Assembly: GCF_000257645.1 (NCBI RefSeq)
Contig: NZ_AJHJ01000025.1
Location: forward strand, 1-64,000
DNA length: 64,000 nucleotides
Origin: Serratia sp. M24T3
GTDB taxonomy: Bacteria > Pseudomonadota > Gammaproteobacteria > Enterobacterales > Enterobacteriaceae
Reading direction: 5' to 3'
The notes beneath the pieces were generated by a model that was not told the origin of the DNA, made no database searches, and saw nothing but the letters and a program-made list of their open reading frames with translations. Shown here one piece after another: positions 15,233 to 25,007 of the stretch (its first letter is position 1; every line of letters starts with the position of its first letter). The translations under genes were made by a program, and so were the position numbers.

Positions 15233-15903
15233 TTTCTTAATCCTTGCTAGTTATGTTAAGAAAATCTTGACATAAAATATCACCCGAATTAGTGATGGAA
15301 ATCTCATACTTTAAAAGCTATGTAGCTTTCTGGGCCATGGTGTTGAAAAAAAGTGAGCTAAATCTCATATCTTTAATCTTAGAAATTGAGTTATCGATTA
15401 AAAAACGTGCAATTAACAAAAATTTTATCTATCCAAGTCTCATCTTTCACCCTGCAACCGCTCACCATTTAACCAGCACGGCCTATTCCCCTTTAAAACT
15501 AACATATACAGCTGCTAATTAAACCAGCGGAAAGCTTCCACCCGTAGTTTGATAAATAGTGTAAAACTGATGACTAAATCAAAAAAATTTGCTAGCAATT
15601 TTTCATTAAAACAAACACACCACAAAATTACGGACAAACTTTAGGACTTTTGAAACCTGACGCTCAAGTACTTGTCTGCATGGGTTATCTGTCGTATCAA
15701 TGGTTATGGAAATATTTGATGTCAAACCAACCTTCATTATTGCTGAAAATTTTTAATCGTTGACTCCGTCTCACATGTCATCTTGCTAGCAAAAAGCATC
15801 AATTATAATTTTTTTGCAATTTATCACTAAAAATAAAAAAACCAGCTCGAAGGCTGGCTTTTTTAAATACACTTTTAAGCTGTAAAACTATTTAACTAAG
15901 GGA
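15233..15903. other. Intergenic stretch upstream of ymiA and downstream of ydiY
   Basis: No convincing gene. A 76-codon frame at 15,292-15,522 has no ribosome site and a composition expected by chance. The only supported element is the terminator at 15,834-15,864. Confidence 0.5.
15834..15864. terminator. Bidirectional-type terminator after ydiY
   Basis: CCAGC-TCGAAG-GCTGG flanked by A and T runs on both sides, so it can work on either strand; it lies 40 bases after the ydiY stop. Confidence 0.8.
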
Positions 15904-16668
15904 TTACAGTCCGTAAACCAGGTTAATAGAGGTCACAGTATCTGTCTTATCTGGCGCACTGGATGGTGGCTTAGTGTTATAAGTCACGTTATAAGCCAGC
16001 TTCAATGAGAAGCTCTTGTTAATAGCTACTGACAGTGCAGTCTCAGAGTTCAACGTAGTATCATCGTTGGCTAGAACTGAAACGCCTTCGCTGAATTTAG
16101 CAGTATCGCTAATCTGATAGGAATAAGTACCGGATGCGTAAGCAATCGGTTTTGTCGTACTGCTGCCTTCGGTAAATTCATCATGGCGGACGCCCGGACC
16201 GGCCTCGAGGTTTAGAGTATGAACGGGGCCGTTCCAGATCTGACGACCATAACCGAGCGTTGCAGTATCACGCGCGTGGTAGCCATTGAAGCGGTCAGTT
16301 AACCAGTTTGCTTGACCAAACAGATAGTTAACGTCTGACAAGTTATAACGAGTACGAGCACCAGCCTGATATTTTTCAGAGGAACGAACGCCTGAAGAGG
16401 AAGTATTAACGGCTGAAGCCCAAATACTGTAAGCCGTGTTTGGCTGGAACCAAGTCATGGTGGTATTGGCATTCAGATTATTATTACTTGTGTTGCCGGT
16501 CTGTGCGCTGTAACCCGCCTGCACGTTACCATCGAAGTTTTTCTTCGCGGTAGCAGGGTTGTCCAATGCAGTGAAAACATCGGTGTCTGCAAGACTTGAA
16601 ACACTAAACAGTGCCGCACCACAAACTAAGGCACAGGCGGGTAAACGACGAACAACACTAAAAAACAT
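15904..16668 (-). CDS. ydiY: YdiY-like outer-membrane-type protein (DUF481)
   Basis: A 254-residue exported protein of the DUF481 family, similar to E. coli YdiY. The signal peptide is MFFSVVRRLPACALVCGAAL onward to SLA, cut before DTD. The body has repeated beta-strand patterns (YSAQTGNTSNNNLNAN, YQAGARTRYNLSDVNYLFG) and ends in an aromatic-hydrophobic Y-G-L typical of outer-membrane beta barrels. Its role is unknown; YdiY is reported as acid-inducible. ATG 16,668 has GGGG before it; an upstream in-frame ATG adds nine residues that do not fit a signal peptide. Confidence 0.85.
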   Translation of the reverse strand: MFFSVVRRLPACALVCGAALFSVSSLADTDVFTALDNPATAKKNFDGNVQAGYSAQTGNTSNNNLNANTTMTWFQPNTAYSIWASAVNTSSSGVRSSEKYQAGARTRYNLSDVNYLFGQANWLTDRFNGYHARDTATLGYGRQIWNGPVHTLNLEAGPGVRHDEFTEGSSTTKPIAYASGTYSYQISDTAKFSEGVSVLANDDTTLNSETALSVAINKSFSLKLAYNVTYNTKPPSSAPDKTDTVTSINLVYGL

Positions 16669-17041
16669 TTTGCATCCCCAATGAATGTAAGGCAAATAAC
16701 AAGATTAAGCGGGTGATTTTTTAAATACCATCCTCTGCACACTCTCTTAAATGCAGAACTAACCGATGGCATTTTGCATAATTAACAGTCAACAAATATA
16801 CAACACCAGGCTGGTAATATCCTTTTACCTTCTGATTTTTTAGAACATTCCTAAGGTTGTATATTTTCTGAAAACCAAACATACAAAAACATTACGCTTT
16901 AAAGGATTGTTCTTTACTCTCAACGTTATTCTTGAACCCCGTACCTTGTCCTTTCTTCCGGGGCAGGTTAGTTTTAAACTAACTGTCTAATTCAAAAATA
17001 TTTGCCGCGGTTTTCGCTGGCAGCTCTCAGGAGGAATGGTC
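16669..17041. other. Divergent ydiY/nadE intergenic region
   Basis: A 373-base region between two divergent genes, so it must hold both promoters. I could not single out convincing -35/-10 pairs. AGGAGG at 17,029-17,034 is the nadE ribosome site. Confidence 0.4.
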
Positions 17042-17866
17042 ATGGCACTTCAGCAAGAGATAATCCAGGCTCTGCACGTTAAACCACAAATCGATGCCGA
17101 GCAGGAAGTTCGCGTCAGCGTCGATTTTCTTAAAAGTTACCTGCGCGCCCACCCTTTCATAAAATCATTGGTATTGGGCATTAGCGGCGGGCAGGATTCT
17201 ACTCTTACCGGCAAACTTTGCCAAACGACAATTAATGAATTACGAAATGAATCGCCAGAAGCCGGTTACCAATTTTATGCTGTACGGCTGCCTTATGGTG
17301 TTCAAGCTGATGAGTCCGACTGCCTCGATGCTATCGACTTTATCAAGCCAGACAATGTGTTAACGGTAAACATCAAGAATGCTATCCTGGCCAGCGAAGC
17401 CAGCCTGCGTGATACCGGTATCGAATTAAGCGATTTTATCAAGGGCAACGAAAAAGCCCGTGAGCGTATGAAAGCGCAATATAGTATTGCAGGAATGAAA
17501 TCCGGTGTCGTCGTGGGCACCGATCATGCTGCAGAGGCAGTGACGGGTTTCTTCACCAAGTACGGCGATGGTGGCACCGATATTAACCCTATTTTCCGTT
17601 TAAACAAACGTCAGGGGAAAGCGCTGCTTAAACATTTAGGCTGCCCTGAACATTTATATACCAAGGCTCCCACTGCCGATCTTGAAGATAACCGCCCTGC
17701 ACTGCCTGATGAAGCGGCTCTTGGGGTGACCTATGAGCTGATTGATGATTATCTGGAAGGCAAAACAGTTGATACGCAATATGCCAAAATTATAGAAAAT
17801 TGGTATCTGCGTACTGAACATAAACGCCAGCCGCCGATCACTGTATTTGATGATTTCTGGAAATAA
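17042..17866 (+). CDS. nadE: NH3-dependent NAD+ synthetase
   Basis: A 274-residue enzyme, about the length of E. coli NadE (275). It makes NAD+ from deamido-NAD+, ATP and ammonia in the cytoplasm. The ATP pyrophosphatase loop is [10 protein letters not shown] near residues 44-53; further conserved blocks are [31 protein letters not shown] and [12 protein letters not shown] 17,042 is seven bases after AGGAGG; the ATG at 17,036 is too close to it. No glutaminase domain is present, as normal for the ammonia-dependent type. Confidence 0.96.
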   Translation: MALQQEIIQALHVKPQIDAEQEVRVSVDFLKSYLRAHPFIKSLVLGISGGQDSTLTGKLCQTTINELRNESPEAGYQFYAVRLPYGVQADESDCLDAIDFIKPDNVLTVNIKNAILASEASLRDTGIELSDFIKGNEKARERMKAQYSIAGMKSGVVVGTDHAAEAVTGFFTKYGDGGTDINPIFRLNKRQGKALLKHLGCPEHLYTKAPTADLEDNRPALPDEAALGVTYELIDDYLEGKTVDTQYAKIIENWYLRTEHKRQPPITVFDDFWK

Positions 17867-17888
17867 CGCTTTCTAGCTGTTGTTAATA

Positions 17889-17916
17889 ATCAGGACATCT
17901 CTCCAGATGTCCTGAT
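17889..17916. terminator. Strong hairpin after nadE
   Basis: ATCAGGACATCT-CTCC-AGATGTCCTGAT, a perfect 12-pair stem, 22 bases after the stop, without a T run. It could stabilise the 3' end or terminate poorly. Confidence 0.5.
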
Positions 17917-18013
17917 AGCCATCCCCTCGCCCTGCATCCCAATTCTGTGTAATAGATCCCACGCATCGCTTTTCATTTCATAACGAAATCATTACTCTTG
18001 TTCCCTTTTTCGA

Positions 18014-19225
18014 ATGGATGCGCGGCAACAAATGCAAAAATTCCTTTTTTTATTACTAACTCTGGTTCTGCTTGGTCCGCTAGGCATCGATCTCTATCTT
18101 CCTGCTATTCCGGCAATTGCCAGCGGATTGAACAGCGGCGAAAGCGTGATCCAATCTTCTATTTCATTATTTATTTTGGTGCTGGGCATCGGACAGTTAC
18201 TGGCAGGCCCTTTAGCTGACCGCTATGGACGTCGCCCGGTTGCCATCGCCGGTATTCTGCTTTACATGCTGGGAGTGGTGATGGCTGCAACAGCCGTTAG
18301 CGCCGCGTTATTTATGGCATCACGCGTAGTACAAAGCCTTGGCGTATGCTGCACCTCGGTGGTGATTTTCAGTAGTGTACGTGACCGGCTGGAGGGCGAT
18401 GACGCCGCACGCGCCTTTGGTTTTCTTAATGGAACATTAAATATTGTCCCTGCTTTAGCCCCTCTTATCGGCGGGCTTATTGCTCAATACTATGGCTGGC
18501 GCGCGCCGTTTTGGGCACTGTGCGGCTATACCCTGATCACCCTGTTACTGGTAGTGTTTTTGTTGGCAGAAACTCGCCCTGCCAATACCAAACAGGTCGG
18601 CAGCCTGCCATTGCGGCAATATTTGCGTATCTTGCGTGACAGCAATTTCCTGATTTTTGCGCTGGTGAATGCCGGAGCAATGGGAATGGCGCTGACCTAT
18701 GTTTCGCTGGCGCCTACGGTTTTGATGACCAACGGAGGCCTGACTCCGCTGCAATTTTCACTGGTCTTTGGCGCTAACGGCTTTTGGATCATGCTGATGA
18801 GTTTTATCGCCAGTAAAGTTATTCGCAAAGTAGGACGGCCAACCTGCCTGGCTACCGGGGCTATTCTGATGCTGTTAGGCGGCATCGCACTGTTCGCCGA
18901 GCTGGCCATGTTATCGGATCAGACTCAGCTGTCGACCTGGGCTTATATGCTTCCGGTTGCCAGCGCCTGTGCGGGATTAGCTTTCGTTATTGGACCGGCC
19001 ACCAGCTACGCGCTTGAGCCCTATTCCAGCGAGGCAGGTATTGCCGGAGCTCTGGTAGGATTTGTACAAATGGCTGGCGGTGCGGCGCTTGGGCTGGTTG
19101 CTATGGCACTGCCTTTGCCGCCTAAGGCCAGTCTGGCGCTGGTGATGCTGACCGCTTTTGTCTGGGCGTGGACGGCAAAACGTCGCAGTAAAAGGATTAA
19201 AGGTAAAATTGCGGCTCTGAATTAG
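18014..19225 (+). CDS. Bcr/CflA-family multidrug efflux MFS transporter
   Basis: A 403-residue protein with 12 predicted membrane segments. It has the family start LGPLGIDLYLPAIPAIASGL and the MFS loop motif GPLADRYGRRPV near residue 70, as in Bcr, CmlA and YdhC drug:H+ antiporters. The substrate is unknown. No good ribosome site precedes ATG 18,014; ATG 18,032 (MQKFLFLLL) is an alternative. It is convergent with dadX. Confidence 0.85.
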   Translation: MDARQQMQKFLFLLLTLVLLGPLGIDLYLPAIPAIASGLNSGESVIQSSISLFILVLGIGQLLAGPLADRYGRRPVAIAGILLYMLGVVMAATAVSAALFMASRVVQSLGVCCTSVVIFSSVRDRLEGDDAARAFGFLNGTLNIVPALAPLIGGLIAQYYGWRAPFWALCGYTLITLLLVVFLLAETRPANTKQVGSLPLRQYLRILRDSNFLIFALVNAGAMGMALTYVSLAPTVLMTNGGLTPLQFSLVFGANGFWIMLMSFIASKVIRKVGRPTCLATGAILMLLGGIALFAELAMLSDQTQLSTWAYMLPVASACAGLAFVIGPATSYALEPYSSEAGIAGALVGFVQMAGGAALGLVAMALPLPPKASLALVMLTAFVWAWTAKRRSKRIKGKIAALN

Positions 19226-19226
19226 A

Positions 19227-19248
19227 AACTGGCCCGAGCGGGCCAGTT
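19227..19248. terminator. Hairpin between convergent MFS and dadX genes
   Basis: AACTGGCCCG-AG-CGGGCCAGTT, a perfect 10-pair stem between two convergent genes; the T run is weak on both strands. Confidence 0.55.
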
Positions 19249-19264
19249 CAAAAGCTGAGTAAAA

Positions 19265-20338
19265 TCAGGCTACGATAACCGGCACTCTGGGAGCCAGTGC
19301 GCTCATCAGTTCATATCCCAGCGTGCCCGCCGCTAAAGCCACCTCGTCAATGGGCAACCGATCGCCCCACAGTTCAACCTGCGAACCGATTTTAGCCTGC
19401 GGGCAAGGGGTAAGATCAACCATCAGCATATCCATTGAAACGGTCCCGAGTGTGCTGGTTTTCACACCGTCAACAATTATCGGAGTTCCACTAGGCGCAT
19501 GGCGTGGATAGCCGTCAGCGTAACCACAAGCCACCACGCCAATACGATGCTCTCGCTCAGCTCGATAGCGACCGCTGTAACCCACGCGATCGCCAATCTG
19601 AAGATGTTGCACCGCAATAAGCTCGCTGCGAAGCTGCATCACCGGTTTGAGGCCAGTATGGGCAATATCTTGTACGTTGCCGCTGGGCGAGGCTCCATAA
19701 AGAATAATCCCCGGGCGAACCCAATCATGGTGTGTCTGTGGGTGCCACAAAGTTGCCGCAGAATTGGCCAGCGAACGTGGCCCAGGCAGCTGACGGGTAC
19801 CTTTTTCGATAATATCTTCCTGAGCCTTAACTCCTTCCAGACTGTCTGCACTGGCAAAATGGCTCATCAGCGTTATTTCACCCACCTGCGGCAATGCGCG
19901 TAGTTGATGCCAGACTTCATTAATTTCAGCAGGTTGGAATCCAAGACGATTCATCCCGCTGTTAATTTTTAAATAAATATTCAGCGGCGCAGTCACTTTT
20001 GCTGCTGCCAGAGCCGCCAACTGCCAACGGCTGTGCACGGCAGTAGTTAAACTGTAGTGATCAATGGCTAACAAATCTTCTGGGCTGAAAAAGCCCTCAA
20101 GCAGCAATATCGGGCCTTGCCAACCGGCCTCTCTGAGCAAAATGGCTTCATGAAAGTCTAGTAAAGCAAAACCATCGGTCGCTGTTGCCAGGCTTTGCCA
20201 AATACGCGCAATGCCGTGGCCGTAAGCGTTGGCTTTAACCACCGACCAAACCTTACTTTGCGGGGCGTGGCGACGAATTACCTGCAGATTGTTTTGTAAC
20301 GCTGACATCGACAGGATGGCAGAAATCGGGCGTGGCAT
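19265..20338 (-). CDS. dadX: Alanine racemase, catabolic
   Basis: A 357-residue PLP enzyme; Lys35 in [10 protein letters not shown] is the PLP lysine, and YADGYPRH and [12 protein letters not shown] are further family blocks. It converts L-alanine to D-alanine. It lies 80 bases downstream of dadA on the same strand, the classic dadAX pair in which D-alanine made here is oxidised by DadA so that alanine can serve as carbon and nitrogen source. In E. coli the pair is controlled by Lrp and CRP; no site was assigned here. Confidence 0.95.
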   Translation of the reverse strand: MPRPISAILSMSALQNNLQVIRRHAPQSKVWSVVKANAYGHGIARIWQSLATATDGFALLDFHEAILLREAGWQGPILLLEGFFSPEDLLAIDHYSLTTAVHSRWQLAALAAAKVTAPLNIYLKINSGMNRLGFQPAEINEVWHQLRALPQVGEITLMSHFASADSLEGVKAQEDIIEKGTRQLPGPRSLANSAATLWHPQTHHDWVRPGIILYGASPSGNVQDIAHTGLKPVMQLRSELIAVQHLQIGDRVGYSGRYRAEREHRIGVVACGYADGYPRHAPSGTPIIVDGVKTSTLGTVSMDMLMVDLTPCPQAKIGSQVELWGDRLPIDEVALAAGTLGYELMSALAPRVPVIVA

Positions 20339-20418
20339 GAAATCTCCTGAAATAACTCTTTTCGCCCGCCGTGATAAATGCGGCGGACCTTTATCTTTAT
20401 ATTCCGACTCAGAAAGCT

Positions 20419-21720
20419 TTAGCCTACCGGATGCATTTTATGGGCTTTATCGTTGTGCGAGATAAAGTCTGCGCTATAACGCGCAACAGACAAGTCTTCT
20501 GACGGAATTGCCGGAGTCACGCCCGACATTATATCGGCAAGCAACTGACCCGAACCACAGGCCATGGTCCACCCCAAAGTTCCATGCCCGGTGTTCAGGT
20601 AAAGATTTTTCAAGGTGGTTTTACCAACAATTGGCGTGCCGTCTGGCGTCATTGGGCGCAGGCCGGTCCAGAAAGTCGCCTCTTCAACGCGGCCACCGTT
20701 GGGGTAAAGATCTTTAACCACCATTTCCAGCGTTGCTCGACGCGCCTTGGCCAGTTGAGTATTAAAACCAACAATTTCCGCCATCCCGCCTACGCGGATC
20801 CGCTGGTCGAATCGAGTAATAGCGATTTTATAGGTTTCGTCGAGCACGGTAGAGAACGGCGCGGAGGCTTCGTCCGCGATAGGTATAGTCAGTGAGTAAC
20901 CTTTCAGCGGATAAACCGGGATCGACACCAAATCGGCCAACAGCGCGGTGGAATAAGACCCAAATGCCACCACATAAGCATCGGCTTTTACGATTTCACT
21001 GCCACACTGCACGCCTGAAATTTGGCCATTCTCAACCAAAAGGCGATCCACGCTTTTATTAAATTCAAATTTCACGCCGATTTTACGCGCCATTTCAGCC
21101 AGTTGACGAGTAAACAGCTGGCAATCACCGGTTTCATCATTAGGCAAACGCAGGCCACCCGTCAGCTTATGGGCCACCTGCGCCAATGCAGGTTCAGCGG
21201 TAGCCAACTGGCTCGACTCCAGCAGCTGGTAAGGCACCCCGGCTTCTTCCAGCACGGCAATGTCTTTAGCGGCGCTGGCGAACTGCTGTTCGGTGCGGAA
21301 CAACTGCAATGTCCCGCCCTGACGACCTTCATACTGAATGCCGGTGTCCTCACGCAAAGCCCTGAGGCAGTCACGGCTGTATTCCGACAAACGCACCATG
21401 CGACTTTTGTTGGTCTGATAATGATTCATGTCGCAGTTACGTAGCATCTGCCACATCCATTTCAACTGCATACTGGTGCCGTCGAGACGAATTGCCAAAG
21501 GCGCGTGTTTCTGGAACATCCACTTGATGGCCTTTAACGGAACACCAGGAGCGGCCCACGGAGCGGCATAACCGGGTGAGATCTGACCGGCATTACCTGC
21601 GCTGGTTTCTTCTGCCGGGCCGGACTGACGGTCAATCACCGTAACTTCGTGTCCCGCCTTTGCCAGATACCATGCACTGGCGACACCTACTACACCACTG
21701 CCTAAAATCACCACTCGCAT
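20419..21720 (-). CDS. dadA: D-amino acid dehydrogenase, small subunit
   Basis: A 433-residue FAD enzyme, E. coli DadA length. The dinucleotide-binding start is [20 protein letters not shown], followed by [22 protein letters not shown], a DadA signature; the C-terminus has [15 protein letters not shown]. It oxidises D-alanine and other D-amino acids to oxo acids, passing electrons to the membrane chain. It is the first gene of dadAX. Confidence 0.96.
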   Translation of the reverse strand: MRVVILGSGVVGVASAWYLAKAGHEVTVIDRQSGPAEETSAGNAGQISPGYAAPWAAPGVPLKAIKWMFQKHAPLAIRLDGTSMQLKWMWQMLRNCDMNHYQTNKSRMVRLSEYSRDCLRALREDTGIQYEGRQGGTLQLFRTEQQFASAAKDIAVLEEAGVPYQLLESSQLATAEPALAQVAHKLTGGLRLPNDETGDCQLFTRQLAEMARKIGVKFEFNKSVDRLLVENGQISGVQCGSEIVKADAYVVAFGSYSTALLADLVSIPVYPLKGYSLTIPIADEASAPFSTVLDETYKIAITRFDQRIRVGGMAEIVGFNTQLAKARRATLEMVVKDLYPNGGRVEEATFWTGLRPMTPDGTPIVGKTTLKNLYLNTGHGTLGWTMACGSGQLLADIMSGVTPAIPSEDLSVARYSADFISHNDKAHKMHPVG

Positions 21721-22134
21721 ACTCGACTCCAGTTCGGCTTACTACAAAGCATAATATTCTGGCGCAGAAGTTAACCTGAAAACGGCGTTAACCCAACATT
21801 CAGAGCCAGAATTGTGAAGAATTTCACAAACATTTATCGTTGAAACTGAATAATTTTTCAATAGGCGCGACTAAATAACGATATACAGCAACATTTTCTG
21901 CTAATTGGAAGTAATTTCTGGCATTTTGATAGCAATGCTATCATTGCTATCAAGAGCAATTGGCCTTCACAAAGCGAACCCATACTCAGGATTAAATGCT
22001 GGATTGGTGGCTAAAAATTGAAACATTCAACTACCCAACCGCTATTAAATGAGATTCTCTGTTTCTGCACCATGGCATGCCCTTTTAACGAGCATGGAGA
22101 TTTATAATCCCGATTTTCATGCCACGCCGAGAGA
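21721..22134. other. dadA/ftrA intergenic region with an inverted repeat
   Basis: A 414-base region that must hold the dadA promoter on its left side. At 21,928-21,951 GATAGCAATG-CTAT-CATTGCTATC forms 10-base inverted arms and overlapping direct repeats, operator-like or a small hairpin. No gene was found. Confidence 0.45.
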
Positions 22135-23136
22135 TCAAACGGTGGAATGCTGAATCGGCTGTGATTCCACTGCCTGTTTGCGATATTGCGTTGGCGTAAT
22201 CCCCATCCGTTGACGAAAATGGTGGCGTAGCGTTTCCGCCGATCCAAAACCCGCAAGTTCGGCAACGTGCTCAATACTCAGAGTTTGGCTTTCAAGAAGT
22301 CGGCAGGCGTTTTGTATCCTGATGCCAAGCATCCACTCCCCCGGACTCGTGCCCGTAGTCTCCTGGAAACGACGTAGAAAAGTGCGGCGACTCATTCCGG
22401 CTTCCGCGGCAAGCTCGGCAATAGCCAGCGGTTTATCCAGTCGACTGCGCAGACTTTCGAGCAGTGGCGAAAGACTTTTGCTTTCTCGGCCGCTCACCGG
22501 CTGGGGCAAATACTGCGCCTGATTTCCTTCACGATGGGAAAACGTGACCATCCTGCGTGCCGCGCGGTTCGCCACCACCGTTCCGTAATCACGACGTATG
22601 AGATAAAGGCACAGATCAACGCCCGCAGCCCCTCCCGATGAGGTTATCAGGCTGCCTTCATCGACATAAATCACGCCGTGGCACACCTTGATTGCCGGGT
22701 AACGATCCTCCAGCGCCTGAGTACTGTTCCAGTGGGCAGTAGCGCGTTTGCCGTCAAGCAACCCGGCTTCGGCCAGCACAAAACTTCCAGCGCAAATCGA
22801 TACAATCCTCGCGCCCCGGGCATGAGCTTGCTGTAAAGCGGCAATTAACTCGGCAGTTGGCGGTTCGTCAATACTGCGCCAGCCCGGAATAACGATGGTC
22901 CCTGCACCTTCCAGCAGTTCAAGGCCACCATCCACCACCAGCCGTATTCCCCCCTGCGCGGCAAAAATTCCATTTTCAACTGAAGCAACGGCCATCTCAT
23001 ACAGCGGCTCGCCGGTAGTTTCATCCGCCCGACCAAAAGCCTCAACGGCAATCCCAAATTCGAAAGTACACAGCCTTTCATAGGCTAGAAGCACTAATCG
23101 TCGATTAAACACAGGTGTTACGGAAAGTGTTGGCAT
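22135..23136 (-). CDS. ftrA: FtrA-like transcriptional regulator (GATase1-like plus AraC HTH)
   Basis: A 333-residue regulator of the GlxA/FtrA group. The N-terminal DJ-1/PfpI domain has the nucleophile-elbow motif ARIVSICAGSFVLAEAGLLDG near residues 108-128, then RATAHWNST. The C-terminal AraC-type domain has two helix-turn-helix units (AIAELAAEAGMSRRTFLRRF and IEHVAELAGFGSAETLRHHF). The ligand is unknown. It is divergent from the MFS pump at 23,251, a hint that it controls that gene. Confidence 0.85.
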   Translation of the reverse strand: MPTLSVTPVFNRRLVLLAYERLCTFEFGIAVEAFGRADETTGEPLYEMAVASVENGIFAAQGGIRLVVDGGLELLEGAGTIVIPGWRSIDEPPTAELIAALQQAHARGARIVSICAGSFVLAEAGLLDGKRATAHWNSTQALEDRYPAIKVCHGVIYVDEGSLITSSGGAAGVDLCLYLIRRDYGTVVANRAARRMVTFSHREGNQAQYLPQPVSGRESKSLSPLLESLRSRLDKPLAIAELAAEAGMSRRTFLRRFQETTGTSPGEWMLGIRIQNACRLLESQTLSIEHVAELAGFGSAETLRHHFRQRMGITPTQYRKQAVESQPIQHSTV

Positions 23137-23250
23137 AATTTACGGGTTTCTCATTGGCATAATATTGACGATATATGGCACAACCACATATTTCCAGTAT
23201 TGTTCGAATCTTTCATCCTGACCGCCTTTACAGCGTGATAGGACTTTCTT

Positions 23251-24759
23251 ATGGCCGTTTTACTTTCGACTCGAAACAAACTGGCGCTTACTGCCGTGTG
23301 TCTGGCCGCGATGATGTCAGGATTAGAGATATCCAGCGTTCCGGTAATCCTGCCAATACTTGAAAAGCAAATCCATGCCAGCTTTACCCAACTGCAATGG
23401 ATAATGAATGCTTATACCTTGGCCTGCACCACCGTACTGATGGCGACCGGAACACTGGCGGATCGTTTTGGTCGCAAGCGTTTATTTTTAATCAGTATTA
23501 CAGGATTCGGCCTGACGTCTTTGCTCTGTGGCGCTGCGAATTCTCCCTCATTGATTATCTTTGGCCGTTTTCTACAGGGAATGAGCGGTGGCGCGATGCT
23601 AATTTGTCTGATTGCCATTCTGTCATCGCAATTTCCACCTGGGAAAGCACGCAATACGGCGTTTACCGCCTGGGGTGTGGTGTTTGGTTTCGGGCTGGGA
23701 TTTGGGCCAATGATTGGTGGCCTGATTGTGGCTTTGGCGAGCTGGCAATGGGTCTTTCTGATCCACGTGGTGATCGCAATAATCACTGGCTTGCTGGCTT
23801 ATAAAAATGTCGAGGAATCGCGCGATCACGAAAATCAGCAGCTGGACGTTGGCGGAGTCGTCTCGCTGAGCGCCACGGTGCTGAGCCTGACATTTTATAT
23901 CACCCAGGGCGGACAAATAGGCTATCTCAGCGATCGTGGACTGTTCATTGTCGGCATTGCGTTGCTGTGCCTGATGATATTCATTTATATCGAGCGCCGC
24001 CATCCGCATCCGATGTTTGATTTTACCGTATTCCGTAACCGCGCTTTCTCCGGCGCGTTGCTGGGGTCGATAGGCATGAATTTCAGTTTTTGGCCGTTTA
24101 TGATTTATCTGCCCATCTATTTTCAGACGGTACTGGGCTACGACATTGTGACCGCGGGACTTTATTTATTGGCCTATACCCTGCCTACCTTGCTAATGCC
24201 GCCGCTCGCCACAAGACTGGTTTCAAGATTTGGCGCAGGCAAAGTAATTCCCTGCGGATTGCTGGGGATTGGCATGGGTTTTTGGCTAATGTACTTCGGA
24301 CTGCATGGGACTATGGGCGTGCTGCCGGGTGCCGTGGTGGCCGGAGTGGCGCTGGGGCTGACAAATACTCCGGTAACCCATACGACTACCGGCGCTTTAC
24401 CTGCCAATCGGGCCGGTATGGCCTCGGGAATGGACATGAGTGCCAGACTGATTACTTTGGCAATCAATATCGCCATGATGGGAACGCTGCTGGTTGCGGG
24501 AGTAAAGCTGGCGTTGTGCGAAGCTCTTCCTGCAGAGAATAGTATGCAAGGGCTGCAATCTCTTGCCGAAAAATTGGCCGGTGGCGAAAATTCTTTATCT
24601 CCGGCTCTGGCCTCTGTAGCGCGAGAGGCGCTGATTTCAGGATTCAGTGGGGTTCTACTGTATGGCGCAGCAGGGGTATGTATTCTGGCTCTGGCCAGTC
24701 ATTTTCTTTTCAATTTCCGAGTAAAGTCGGCGCTGGGCCGCGCCGAGATTGAATCATAA
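23251..24759 (+). CDS. DHA2-type MFS drug transporter (14 membrane segments)
   Basis: A 502-residue protein with about 14 hydrophobic segments. GTLADRFGRKRLFL near residue 70 is the MFS loop motif, and GMSGGAMLICLIAIL with WGVVFGFGLGFGPMIGGLI near 150 is the motif C region of drug:H+ antiporters. It likely exports cationic or lipophilic drugs. The divergent ftrA gene is 114 bases away and is a candidate regulator. Confidence 0.82.
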   Translation: MAVLLSTRNKLALTAVCLAAMMSGLEISSVPVILPILEKQIHASFTQLQWIMNAYTLACTTVLMATGTLADRFGRKRLFLISITGFGLTSLLCGAANSPSLIIFGRFLQGMSGGAMLICLIAILSSQFPPGKARNTAFTAWGVVFGFGLGFGPMIGGLIVALASWQWVFLIHVVIAIITGLLAYKNVEESRDHENQQLDVGGVVSLSATVLSLTFYITQGGQIGYLSDRGLFIVGIALLCLMIFIYIERRHPHPMFDFTVFRNRAFSGALLGSIGMNFSFWPFMIYLPIYFQTVLGYDIVTAGLYLLAYTLPTLLMPPLATRLVSRFGAGKVIPCGLLGIGMGFWLMYFGLHGTMGVLPGAVVAGVALGLTNTPVTHTTTGALPANRAGMASGMDMSARLITLAINIAMMGTLLVAGVKLALCEALPAENSMQGLQSLAEKLAGGENSLSPALASVAREALISGFSGVLLYGAAGVCILALASHFLFNFRVKSALGRAEIES

Positions 24760-24939
24760 GAATTTCTTTACAAAGCATTCTTCTGCTTTGTCATTGACAC
24801 CATCAGCCGCTAGGGATATAGATTTCGTAACCGGGGAAAAGTCTCATCCCCCGGTTTGCCCCAGCTAAAATTGTTAAATCGTTAAGGCAATGAAAAAGCA
24901 TATAAATATGCTCTACGGCCTGCACGAGGTTGAGATTGA

Positions 24940-24950
24940 GCTACGATTAA
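24940..24950 (+). promoter_or_regulatory. Sigma-S-type -10 element upstream of ycgB
   Basis: GCTACGATTAA fits the sigma-S extended -10 consensus KCTAYRCTTAA with a single mismatch. It lies 58 bases before the ycgB start. E. coli ycgB is known to depend on RpoS, so the assignment is consistent. Confidence 0.55.
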
Positions 24951-25007
24951 TAGTGGATGCATATATTTAAAACACTGTTGCGTCCGTAACTGACTGAGGG
25001 TGCGCTG

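Noticed and set aside
15292-15522. A 76-codon plus-strand frame in an AT-rich gap
   Set aside because: No ribosome site or family; likely chance.
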